Assembly: GCA_049282265.1 (NCBI GenBank)
Contig: JBAPTR010000109.1
Location: 1-23,518, forward strand
Source of the DNA: CAYUCJ01 sp049282265
GTDB lineage: Bacteria > Desulfobacterota > DSM-4660 > Desulfatiglandales > Desulfatiglandaceae
Length of the DNA: 23,518 nt
Reading direction: 5' to 3'
A program made the translations under genes and the position numbers. Below the pieces are notes generated by a model. The model was not told the DNA's origin and ran no database searches. It was given only the letters and a program-made list of their open reading frames with translations. This document shows positions 1 to 6,927 of this stretch, piece by piece. Each line of letters begins with the position of its first letter. The stretch's first letter is position 1.

Positions 1-131
1 TTGCCAGTCATCATGGATGATCGACAGCAAAGGATCCACATTCATCAGCTTAAGGTCTGCCGGCGCCTCTTCCCCCGCTGGGCGATATGATGGGGCATGC
101 CTGCTGCCACTGCTCTTGCAATTCTTGTCAT
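1..131 (-). pseudogene. REP-associated (Y1/HUH) transposase, internally deleted remnant, runs off the left edge
   Basis: Read leftward from the ATG at 131, the first 27 codons give the N-terminus typical of REP-associated tyrosine transposases (MTRIARAVAAG, then PHHIAQRG and RRRQT). The frame stops at 45-47. In another frame, from about position 60 down to 1, the DNA encodes DLKLMNVDPLLSI followed by HDDWQ. This resembles the late segment of the same family, where a VxPLL...DW motif lies near the C-terminus. The HUH motif and catalytic Tyr that normally lie between are missing. I infer that about 150 codons have been deleted. The two pieces are seen directly; the family match is from memory. 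The element cannot be active. Confidence 0.6.
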
Positions 132-166
132 TGAAAAACTGTATCCCTGCGCAGCCGTTTGGGTCA

Positions 167-394
167 TTAAATAATTGATATACTGTCCCCGGAATCCCAC
201 ACAAGAAGATGAATATGATTCGAAGTGACCGCATAATTCAATATTACCAATCCGTAACGCTTTTTTGCTTCATACAACCATTGAAGCCATCTACTTCGAT
301 CCTTGGAAAATTTGAGCAAAAATTCTCTCTTATGGCATCTGTGGGTGATGTGCCATATTTGTCCGGGCATATAGTGTCGTTGTGCTCTCGCCAT
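167..394 (-). pseudogene. REP-associated tyrosine (Y1/HUH) transposase, N-terminal fragment
   Basis: The 75-residue product has the family's early HITHRCHKRE block and the metal-binding HUH motif as HIHLL in SNHIHLLVW near its C-terminus. The family is usually about 180-330 residues. This frame stops ten residues after the HUH motif, before the Tyr-bearing helix, so the nuclease would lack its catalytic tyrosine. It is a different copy from the remnant at 1-131 and lies in the same orientation directly upstream of it. A 13-bp-arm inverted repeat (405-446) lies just upstream of the start. Family members act on REP-like palindromes, but whether this hairpin is a substrate is unknown. Confidence 0.75.
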
Positions 395-404
395 TAGTTC
401 AATT

Positions 405-446
405 GCCTATATTGCCCGTTTTACCCCAAAAAAGGGCGATATAGGC
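405..446. repeat. Inverted repeat upstream of transposase fragment
   Basis: The arms GCCTATATTGCCC (405-417) and GGGCGATATAGGC (434-446) pair over 12 of 13 positions around a 16-nt loop. It lies between the start of the leftward REP-transposase fragment and the ISNCY-type element. It could be a REP-like palindrome, an element end or a terminator. Neither side has a clear T-run. Confidence 0.5.
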
Positions 447-589
447 CCAAATCAAGGGGGTGTTTTAAGAGTATTTAACTTGATATCAATCAGTTAGCTT
501 GGTCCGACCCCATCCCAACATCCCATAGATGGTGTCCATCCACGAAAGGTAACGTTCTGATATTTTGACAAAAAAAGCGCATTTTAAGG

Positions 590-618
590 TGGACAAATTT
601 CCCGCCGGGTGTTATAAA
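590..618 (+). promoter_or_regulatory. Predicted sigma-70 promoter of the IS transposase
   Basis: TGGACA (590-595) and TATAAA (613-618) are separated by 17 nt. Each hexamer matches consensus at five of six positions. It lies inside the left IS end, 55 nt before the transposase start codon. Confidence 0.5.
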
Positions 619-672
619 AAGAGTGCAAACAATTGATATAACAAGAAAAGCGAAGAAAGGAGCCACCAAAAA

Positions 673-2043
673 ATGCGCAAAAAGAACCAAAAACAGATGC
701 CGCTGATGCCTTCCGATATTGAACATCCCCGGGCCAAAGAATTGGACCGGATAAGTAAGATTCTGGACTCCATTCCTACCATAACGGATATGGTATTGCA
801 AGACCTCACCCATGGCATAATGAACCGGCACTGGGGCGCACAAGGCATGACTGCCGAGCAGGTCCTCCGGGTAGCAATCATTAAACAGACCGAAGGCTTC
901 AGCTATGAAGAGCTGGCCTTTCATCTCATTGATTCCCGCACGTATCGCAATTTCTGCCGCATTGGTATCACCCATAAGGGTTTCAAAAAATCCGCTCTTT
1001 GCAACAATATCAAATCCATCTCCCCTGAAACATGGGAAAGCATCAATCGTCTTTTGACGGTCTACGGTGATGATAAAAAGATTGAAAAGGGCAAAGAAGC
1101 CCGCATTGACTGTACCGTTGTCTGTTCAAACATCCACCACCCATTGGATTCGACCCTCCTTTGGGATTCGGTGCGTGTCCTTACGCGTATCCTCAAAAGA
1201 ATGAAAGAAGAGCTTGGTATCAATATTCCTTTTACAGACCATTGCCGACGCGCCAAGAGAAGAATGCTTGGCATTCTGAACGCAAAACACAAGAAGACCA
1301 GGACGAAGCGGTACAAAGATCTCCTGAAAGTGACTGAGAAAACGGTCAGTTCTTCAAAAACAGCAGCCCGTGCTCTTCATTCCTATATCTCTCCGGACCC
1401 GGCAAAAATGGCTCTGGCCATGGCCCTCTCGGAGAACCTAGAGAATCTCATTCCCCTGGCCGAGCGGGTTATGGATCAAACCACGCGACGAGTCATTCAC
1501 GATGAATCGGTTCCTGCGGAGGAAAAGGTTGTTTCCATCTTTGAACCCCATACGGACATTATCAAGAAAGATCGGAGAGAAACCTTCTATGGTCACAAGA
1601 TCTGTTTGACCAGTGGATGGTCGAACCTCATCTCCGACTGTTGGATTGTAGAAGGGAATCCTGCGGATTCCTCTCTCACTGTTGAGATGCTGGATCGTCA
1701 TGATCAAATCTACGGCCGCTATCCTCTCAAAGTAGCGTTGGACGGTGGTTTTGCCTCCAAGGACAACCTCAAGGCCGCCAAAGCGAAGGAGATCAAAGAC
1801 GTTTGCTTTGCTAAGAAGCGCGGTTTAAAAGAAGAGGACATGTGCCGGAGTCCGTGGATGTATAAAAAGCTCCGGCGTTTCCGGGCCGGTATTGAATCCG
1901 GTATTTCCTGGCTTAAGCGTTGTTTTGGGCTTTGGAGATGCACGTGGAAATCTTTTCAATCTTTCAAAAGCTATGTGTGGGCCTCTATCGTTTCGGCAAA
2001 CCTTTTTACCCTGGTAAGGGGGTTGAATCCGGCAACTGACTGA
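673..2043 (+). CDS. ISNCY-family transposase (DDE type)
   Basis: This 456-residue protein is full length for the group and uninterrupted. The likely DDE triad is D146 (in RIDCTVV, followed by SNIHHP), D357 (in VALDGGFAS) and E408 (in FRAGIESGISWLKR, the usual Y/F-R-x-G-I-E-x-x-I-S-W-L-K-R block). The N-terminal part has the GMTAEQVLR/FSYEELAFHL helices found in related transposases. The start is supported by AAAGGAG upstream, though the spacing to ATG is long (about 12 nt). The protein would cut and join the ends of its own element. With intact frame, promoter and ends, the element may still be mobile. The assignment to ISNCY rather than a neighbouring IS group is from memory. Confidence 0.85.
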   Translation: MRKKNQKQMPLMPSDIEHPRAKELDRISKILDSIPTITDMVLQDLTHGIMNRHWGAQGMTAEQVLRVAIIKQTEGFSYEELAFHLIDSRTYRNFCRIGITHKGFKKSALCNNIKSISPETWESINRLLTVYGDDKKIEKGKEARIDCTVVCSNIHHPLDSTLLWDSVRVLTRILKRMKEELGINIPFTDHCRRAKRRMLGILNAKHKKTRTKRYKDLLKVTEKTVSSSKTAARALHSYISPDPAKMALAMALSENLENLIPLAERVMDQTTRRVIHDESVPAEEKVVSIFEPHTDIIKKDRRETFYGHKICLTSGWSNLISDCWIVEGNPADSSLTVEMLDRHDQIYGRYPLKVALDGGFASKDNLKAAKAKEIKDVCFAKKRGLKEEDMCRSPWMYKKLRRFRAGIESGISWLKRCFGLWRCTWKSFQSFKSYVWASIVSANLFTLVRGLNPATD

Positions 2044-2224
2044 TAAGACACTACATTGAGAATCGTATGCATGAGAAGTGAGGACAGACTTGCCAAGATA
2101 AGGTAAAATAGCCTTGCCATCACCTACAGCGGCACCAAAAGCGTCCTGTTATCAAGAGGCTGGACGTCGGGATGGCACGTCCGTCTCAGCAAGTAACTCA
2201 AAATACCCCATTTATGGATGGGCA

Positions 2225-2503
2225 CTAATTAGATTTTAGATGTTTTTGGGCCAATGATAATTTTTGTGCGACTTCTTTGCGGAGATAAGCCTTTTTAAGA
2301 CCATCATAGAAGTTTTCACGAAAATAGTTTTTATCGGGGGCAGAATTTACGAGATCAACTTTTATCGATTCATCAACGGTATGAATGTCGACAAGCCCTG
2401 CTTTAATGAACTTTTTTTCAATCTCATTCGCATGACAAGTGTCACATGCAATGAATGCAAGAACAACGCTCATAAACAAAATATATAATTTGAATTTTTC
2501 CAT
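2225..2503 (-). pseudogene. D-Ala-D-Ala dipeptidase (VanX/DdpX-like, peptidase M15D), N-terminal fragment cut by the IS
   Basis: The 92 residues begin with a lipoprotein-like or Sec signal (hydrophobic stretch ending AFIAC; alternatively cleavage after CHA). The start of an M15D domain follows: AGLVDIHTVDESIKVDL, then NFYDG and AYLRKEVAQKLSLAQ. Family members are about 200-250 residues and carry the zinc ligands (SxHxxGxAxD, ExxH) further on, all absent here. The reading frame ends with AAT TAG exactly where the IS right inverted repeat begins, so the stop codon is supplied by the element. No continuation is visible on the far side of the IS. The product is presumably non-functional. No good ribosome site precedes the ATG. 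Confidence 0.7.
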
Positions 2504-2518
2504 ATCGATTTATAATGC

Positions 2519-2548
2519 CGCCTTCACCAGTTCAACTGGTGAAAGGCG
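2519..2548. repeat. Long palindrome between GNAT gene and dipeptidase remnant
   Basis: CGCCTTCACCAGTT (2519-2532) and AACTGGTGAAAGGCG (2534-2548) form a near-perfect hairpin with one bulged A and almost no loop. There is no T-run for a leftward terminator. Its position 16-45 nt upstream of the dipeptidase start would also suit an operator. A second, weaker hairpin (CACCGG 2621-2626 / CCGGTG 2632-2637) lies nearby. Confidence 0.5.
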
Positions 2549-2695
2549 TTGTTGAGAAATTTGGCTGGCAAACAGATTCTGTGAAATGTGTAGACGTGAC
2601 CCTGATTTTTCTCCAATGATCACCGGTTTATCCGGTGTATTATTTTGTTGGATATAGGTTTATTTGTCGTCTGTCCCAGATATCCTGCCACAGAG

Positions 2696-3184
2696 TTAGA
2701 CCCGGAGTTCAAATCGCTGCTCATTTACTTCGGCACCCCATTGAGTACCACATTGCTGGAGAGCTAAGCGAAAGCCGAACTTCTCATAAAGGTGCCTTGC
2801 TGCGCCAAGGCCCTCAAAAGTCCAAAGATATACCCGTTCGTAATGCCTCGACTTGCAGAATTCCGTTGCTGAAGTAAGCAGCGCTGTCCCAACGCCTGTA
2901 CCGCGCATCCTGTCTGATGCGATGAACCAGCGAAGGTGTGCTCCATCCTGCTCGGCGTGGGAACCATCGATTGCAATAGCCCCCTCAATATTGCCATCTT
3001 GTAGCGCAAGCCAGAGACCGTCGCGTTCGCCGTCATACTGCTCACAGAACTCGGAAAGTTCGCGTGCCACCTTGCTTTCAAAGGGGAGGCCAAATCCAAC
3101 AAGTTTGCTGTAGTAGTGAGCATGAAGCTCAACGATTTTTCCGATGGAACTGGGTATGTAGTCTTTGTGAATTATCAGAGTCAT
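2696..3184 (-). CDS. GNAT-family N-acetyltransferase
   Basis: The 162-residue protein is normal in length for the fold. The acetyl-CoA pyrophosphate-binding motif A is visible as LRWFIASDRMRGTGVGTALL (residues 84-103; R94-x-x-G97-x-G99). The C-terminal motif B region follows as ARHLYEKFGFRLA. The N-terminal stretch (GKIVELHAHYYSKLVGFG) resembles the acetyltransferase half of MarR-GNAT fusion proteins, but no MarR domain is present. The family transfers an acetyl group from acetyl-CoA to an amine. The substrate here is unknown. The gene stands alone, pointing left, between mobile-element debris and a DUF3795 gene, with only a weak ribosome site. Confidence 0.85.
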   Translation of the reverse strand: MTLIIHKDYIPSSIGKIVELHAHYYSKLVGFGLPFESKVARELSEFCEQYDGERDGLWLALQDGNIEGAIAIDGSHAEQDGAHLRWFIASDRMRGTGVGTALLTSATEFCKSRHYERVYLWTFEGLGAARHLYEKFGFRLALQQCGTQWGAEVNEQRFELRV

Positions 3185-3432
3185 GATGCAGCCTGAAAAA
3201 CTTGAAAATTACCGGTTGATCCAGTGCAATATTCTTGCTAAATCCTTGCTAAAGTGTCGTTTTTGCCACTAAAAAGATGCTTTTAAGCACTGAAATGACC
3301 CTTCTTTAAGGTGTTTGTTCAATAAAACCATTGTGTTACCTTGGTCCGACCCCAATTACAGCAAAAGAGGGGATTGACTGCCACCTTTTATCCCTCAAAA
3401 CTGTATTGGAAGATCTTGGCTGTTACACCTTT

Positions 3433-3888
3433 TCACACATACCTGGGGCGGGTTTTGGTCTTTTCATAATATTGCTCTATGCCTGTTTTTTTGATTTTTT
3501 CGTTGACCAGTACCCACATTTTATACATTTGTTCATCAAAGTTGGTTCTGTTGCAGGGGAACTCGTCACACAGGAAGCAGAAATTAATCTGTTTTTCCTG
3601 GTGACAGATGCGTACCCCGCAGGTTTTAAACATCTTACATTGCTCGTTACGGCATCCCTTGCAGTGTTCCGAAGCAAAGTAATCCAGCATCTCCTTGAAA
3701 TCAGGATATTTTGCAAAAACAGGATTATCCAGCAGGGTTTCAAATCGTTTGGCATAGATCTCGAAATTCCCCAGTTTTTCTTTGAGTTTCAGACTGTACC
3801 TGCGGATATCACCATCCACATGGGCAAAGCATTTTTCACAGCTCAGGCCGCAGGGAGCAATTGACTCCTTAATTTGTTCATAGGTCAT
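3433..3888 (-). CDS. DUF3795 cysteine-rich protein
   Basis: This 151-residue cytosolic protein has the DUF3795 pattern. The N-terminal IAPCGLSCEKC gives C13, C17 and C20. A dense cysteine block follows at C76, C79, C84, C90, C95, C104, C107 and C112 (CKGCR, CKMFKTCGVRIC, FCFLCDEFPC). This many spaced cysteines suggests zinc or iron-sulfur binding; the family's function is not established. The start is well supported by AAAGGAGG six to seven nt before ATG. It follows the envelope operon in the same direction after about 100 nt and could be read from it. A second DUF3795 protein occurs at 14785-15324. Confidence 0.85.
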   Translation of the reverse strand: MTYEQIKESIAPCGLSCEKCFAHVDGDIRRYSLKLKEKLGNFEIYAKRFETLLDNPVFAKYPDFKEMLDYFASEHCKGCRNEQCKMFKTCGVRICHQEKQINFCFLCDEFPCNRTNFDEQMYKMWVLVNEKIKKTGIEQYYEKTKTRPRYV

Positions 3889-3989
3889 TGACTGCCTCCT
3901 TTCACTTCCATTAAGAATACAGCGCTTGTTAACTTCGTATTTCCTCCTCTAAGTGTCTTGTAGAGTTATACTTTTTGCAAAGAAGGATC

Positions 3990-4580
3990 TCATTTATGGC
4001 CCGCCTGAAGATTAACAACGTAATGAAATAATGCATTTTCACCCCGGTTTGTATGATAACCATCTTGAAATGGTGCCAAAAACTCATCATCCCAAGGTCC
4101 CATTGAGCAATCATCCACGTAACCACATACATTCCTATTGCAGTAGGGTATAGAGAGCCTCACTATGAAATGCAGCATTCTTTTCCTTTTATTCTCTATC
4201 ACCTCTCCGCTTATCTTGTGAACGATCAGTTGACCGTTAACATCCGGCGGTGGACAGTCATCATCTACAGGAGGGCATTTGTACGAGTACATGATAAGTT
4301 GCTTTTCAAAATCAGATGGGTCACGATCAGCAGGGACAAGCGGGACAAGGGGAAGGTGAATTTTGCCGTCTTCCGATATTTCAAAATCTCCGATTATCTT
4401 TTTCCCCGATATATTAAAGGGAGCATAACAGCTGTATGCATGGGGTATAGTCATCCCACATTCAGAACTTTTATAAATAATCTGCAAATAGCCTGTTGTT
4501 TTCCCCTTTCCATATACAACACCTGTTAAAATGGAAATGATCAGGACTATGAATTCCGCTAACACTACCTTTTTGAACAT
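3990..4580 (-). CDS. Exported protein of unknown function, cysteine-containing
   Basis: I do not recognise a family for this 196-residue protein. It opens with a clear signal peptide (MFKKVVLAEFIVLIISILTG, likely cut after VVYG). The mature part has scattered cysteines (in SSECGM, AYSCYAP, YKCPP, DDDCPPP, YCNRNVCGYVDDCS), which would suit disulfides in the periplasm or outside the cell. It starts 13 nt after the stop of the OmpA-family gene with an ideal AGGAGG ribosome site, so it is translated from the same message. A role linked to the OmpA protein or the cell surface is inferred from position only. Confidence 0.7.
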   Translation of the reverse strand: MFKKVVLAEFIVLIISILTGVVYGKGKTTGYLQIIYKSSECGMTIPHAYSCYAPFNISGKKIIGDFEISEDGKIHLPLVPLVPADRDPSDFEKQLIMYSYKCPPVDDDCPPPDVNGQLIVHKISGEVIENKRKRMLHFIVRLSIPYCNRNVCGYVDDCSMGPWDDEFLAPFQDGYHTNRGENALFHYVVNLQAGHK

Positions 4581-4593
4581 TGTCGCCTCCTGT

Positions 4594-5427
4594 TTACTCC
4601 TTAACCAACTCCACCCTGCGGTTCAAAGCGCGGCCTTCCTCTGTCTCATTGGAAGCCACAGGGGCCAAGGGTCCCACTCCATAGGGATTAAGACGGTTCT
4701 GAGCCACCCTATACTTTGTTGCCAGGGCTTTCACAACAGCCTCGGCCCTTGTTTGAGATAGTTTCATGTTGTAAGCGATTTTCCCGACATTATCGGTATG
4801 CCCAACAACATAAAGTTTTAGAGAAAGGTCACCCTTTAAGAGTTTTGCAATCTCATTTATTGCCTTTTCTGATTTTGGTTTCACCTTGGCACTGTTGAAA
4901 TCAAAGTAGATGCCGTAAACCGATGCGTGTCCGGTAGTCCTGATATCCCGTGCAAGGCTCTTGGCGTCGGCAAAAACTTCCTGCACCATTGACTTTCTTT
5001 CGACGATCGTCAGTTCATATTCCCCCCCGGTTCTCGCATCTACGTAAATCCACGTTATTTTCCCTCCCTTTTCCACCTTGAGCCAAGCTTCTTTTCCGGC
5101 TTCGTAAACGGTTGAACCTCCAATCTGTTTTATGGCATTTTCGTAGTTCCTTAAAACCTGGACTTTGCCCGGGACCTTTTTTCCTTCCTTGATGTTATAA
5201 TAAATCCTATACTTGTGGCCATCGACCTTAATATTTTCTCCTTTTGAATTCTTGAAATCCGCCGCCTCGAACTCCTTGTATTCATAGTCTGAAATGTAAA
5301 AGTTGGTCATTCGGGTCAGAAGGGGATGGTCTTTGCTGTCCGGCACATCCTTTTGAGCCGCTGCCAGCCCGGCAGTAAACAGTAATCCAGCCAGGATACC
5401 AAATAGTATCTTTCCCTTTGGCTTCAT
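4594..5427 (-). CDS. OmpA-family outer-membrane/peptidoglycan-binding protein
   Basis: The 277-residue precursor has a signal peptide (LFGILAGLLFTAGLAAA, cut before QKD). An unassigned region spans residues 27-165, and a C-terminal OmpA domain spans about 170-277. The OmpA domain shows IYFDFNSAKVKPKS, VVGHTDNVG (T211, D212) and the LSQTRAEAV helix with R227; D212 and R227 are the residues that hold diaminopimelate in this fold. The middle region may belong to DUF4892-like proteins but I am unsure. There is no beta-barrel, so it is probably a periplasmic protein tethering something to peptidoglycan. It starts 23 nt after the acyltransferase stop, with GGGGGAG as ribosome site. Confidence 0.88.
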   Translation of the reverse strand: MKPKGKILFGILAGLLFTAGLAAAQKDVPDSKDHPLLTRMTNFYISDYEYKEFEAADFKNSKGENIKVDGHKYRIYYNIKEGKKVPGKVQVLRNYENAIKQIGGSTVYEAGKEAWLKVEKGGKITWIYVDARTGGEYELTIVERKSMVQEVFADAKSLARDIRTTGHASVYGIYFDFNSAKVKPKSEKAINEIAKLLKGDLSLKLYVVGHTDNVGKIAYNMKLSQTRAEAVVKALATKYRVAQNRLNPYGVGPLAPVASNETEEGRALNRRVELVKE

Positions 5428-5450
5428 TTCACTCCCCCTTTCTGTACCTG

Positions 5451-6869
5451 TTACTCATCCCCACCCATCCACTGGCTGATGGCATTGGCGTAGTAGCGCA
5501 GGATATCCAGAGAGTCCGGATCCGCCCGGAACTTTCCTTCCGACTCTTTGACCATATGCCTCAGTCTCGCCATGTTGAAGGCAACGGAGATGGCCTTGTC
5601 CCATCCCCGCTGGGGCACGTAGACCGGCGCTCTGCGGACAAGCAGATTTTCAATTAAGCGGTAGATGTGTCCGTTGACCTCGAACTCACTGAGCCATTCA
5701 TCCGAGTTGTCCAGAAGCGTGCGCGCCACAACCGAGATGGGCAGTACCGGAACGATATGTTTAATGGAATCCATCAGTTCCCGGCAGAGGTCTTCCACCA
5801 CGGGAAACCGCTCCTCCTTTCCAAGGCGGTGAAAGCGGATACCGCGCTTCCTGCAGAAATCTTTCATGGAGATGCATGCACCGAAATTGACGCAAGCATA
5901 TCCGAACCGGTGCCACTTGTTGAGTACCATCAGCATAACATTGTGCCATATGAACCCGAGGGTGGTCCTGAACACAAACCAATTGCTGCGCTTATGGGCT
6001 GTGGGATCCAAGGCCCTCACGAGACTCCGATCCTCCAGGGTGCGATCATAGTTCAAGCCCACCGGAATAAAGACGATATCGCGGTCCTCCTCATTGTTGA
6101 ATCCCCTCAGCATGTAATCCACGAGACCATATTTAGGATTTCTGAGTTTGCCGTCCCTGCTGAGCCCGCCCTCCAGGAAAACCGCCTGACAGACCCCTTC
6201 CTTGGTGGCCATGTGGATGTAGCGTTCGAGAACCATACGATAGAGTGGATTGCTGGAATTTCTCCTCACGAAAAAGGCGCCCATGGATCGGATCAGGGTG
6301 TGGAGGGGCCATATCCGGGCCCACTCGCCCACTGCATAGGAAAGGGCGGTCCGCTCCGCAGCGAGAAAGGCCACAAGGATATAGTCCATGTTGCTCCGGT
6401 GATTCATCACGAAGACGACCGTTGAATTGGGGTCCACTTTTTCCAGTTCTTCATTGTCCACCAGTCCGACCCGGACACCGTAAAGAAGCTTGGCCACTTT
6501 CTTGGCAATCCAATATCCCAGTCGGAAATAGAGGTATGCATTGAAGGAAGGTACGATTTCCCTGGCATAACCCAGGATCTCCGCCTGGATCGCCTCTCTG
6601 GGCAGATTTTCTTCAGCGGCCTTGACGGCGACTGCCTTGATGACGTGGGGATCGTACACGAGACGGTCGATAAGGACCTGCCGTTTGGTCACCTGAAAGG
6701 GCCTTATCTCGATATCCAGCCGGGAACTGATTTCTTTGAGGACCAGGTTGATGCGGCGCCTTAGAAACCACCGCACACTCGGAATGAAGACGAGATACAG
6801 GATGGCCCAGGTAGTGACGATGAGAAGAAAGAGAAACACCCACAGGGGAATGCTTATGGAAGCGGTCAT
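5451..6869 (-). CDS. PlsB-like glycerol-3-phosphate/lysophospholipid acyltransferase
   Basis: The 472-residue protein has an N-terminal membrane segment (residues 8-30) and a PlsC/PlsB acyltransferase domain. Motif I is NHRSNMDY with the HX4D pair H157/D162. Motif II is GAFFVRR (197-203), motif III is VFLEGGLSRDGK (230-241), and motif IV is FIPVGLNYDR (265-275). These place an acyl chain from acyl-CoA or acyl-ACP on a glycerophosphate backbone at the inner membrane. It is much shorter than E. coli PlsB (about 800 residues) but has PlsB-style blocks and a C-terminal extension. The start is preceded by a GGAGG-rich stretch. It lies 58 nt after the lipase gene and is clearly in its operon. Confidence 0.85.
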   Translation of the reverse strand: MTASISIPLWVFLFLLIVTTWAILYLVFIPSVRWFLRRRINLVLKEISSRLDIEIRPFQVTKRQVLIDRLVYDPHVIKAVAVKAAEENLPREAIQAEILGYAREIVPSFNAYLYFRLGYWIAKKVAKLLYGVRVGLVDNEELEKVDPNSTVVFVMNHRSNMDYILVAFLAAERTALSYAVGEWARIWPLHTLIRSMGAFFVRRNSSNPLYRMVLERYIHMATKEGVCQAVFLEGGLSRDGKLRNPKYGLVDYMLRGFNNEEDRDIVFIPVGLNYDRTLEDRSLVRALDPTAHKRSNWFVFRTTLGFIWHNVMLMVLNKWHRFGYACVNFGACISMKDFCRKRGIRFHRLGKEERFPVVEDLCRELMDSIKHIVPVLPISVVARTLLDNSDEWLSEFEVNGHIYRLIENLLVRRAPVYVPQRGWDKAISVAFNMARLRHMVKESEGKFRADPDSLDILRYYANAISQWMGGDE

Positions 6870-6927
6870 GTGGTCTTGCCTCCTTCCTCAGGGAGGTGAT
6901 TCCCCGGGATGGAAAGTCCCTCGGTTG

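Larger units (their letters stand above)
530..2227 (+). mobile_element. ISNCY-type insertion sequence with one transposase gene
   Basis: The transposase gene (673-2043) is bracketed by imperfect inverted repeats. The left end reads TGGTGTCCATCCACGAAAGG (530-549). The right end is CCATTTATGGATGGGCACTA (2208-2227), whose complement matches about 14 of 20 positions, including an uninterrupted CCATCCA core. The element is about 1.7 kb, in range for the group. I found no clean target duplication at the ends: TAGAT occurs just outside both ends but is offset by 3 nt on the right. The right end interrupts a VanX-like gene, and the sequence beyond the left end is unrelated to that gene. This suggests a deletion or rearrangement after insertion. 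Exact ends are uncertain by a few bases. Confidence 0.7.

Noticed and set aside
525..2234. TAGAT on both sides of the IS as a target duplication
   Set aside because: The right copy lies 3 nt outside the end that aligns with the left inverted repeat, so it does not abut the element as a true duplication should.
2504..2700. Possible attC site downstream of the GNAT gene (GTCTAAC overlaps its stop codon)
   Set aside because: The first seven bases fit RYYYAAC, but I found no matching GTTRRRY and no attC-like paired arms within 130 nt.
3331..3864. 177-codon plus-strand frame
   Set aside because: Antisense to the DUF3795 gene, which has the better ribosome site and the conserved cysteines.
3929..4132. 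67-codon minus-strand frame
   Set aside because: It overlaps the 3' end of the exported protein gene in another frame and lacks a ribosome site.
5667..6425. 252-codon plus-strand frame
   Set aside because: Antisense to the acyltransferase, whose four catalytic motifs are intact.
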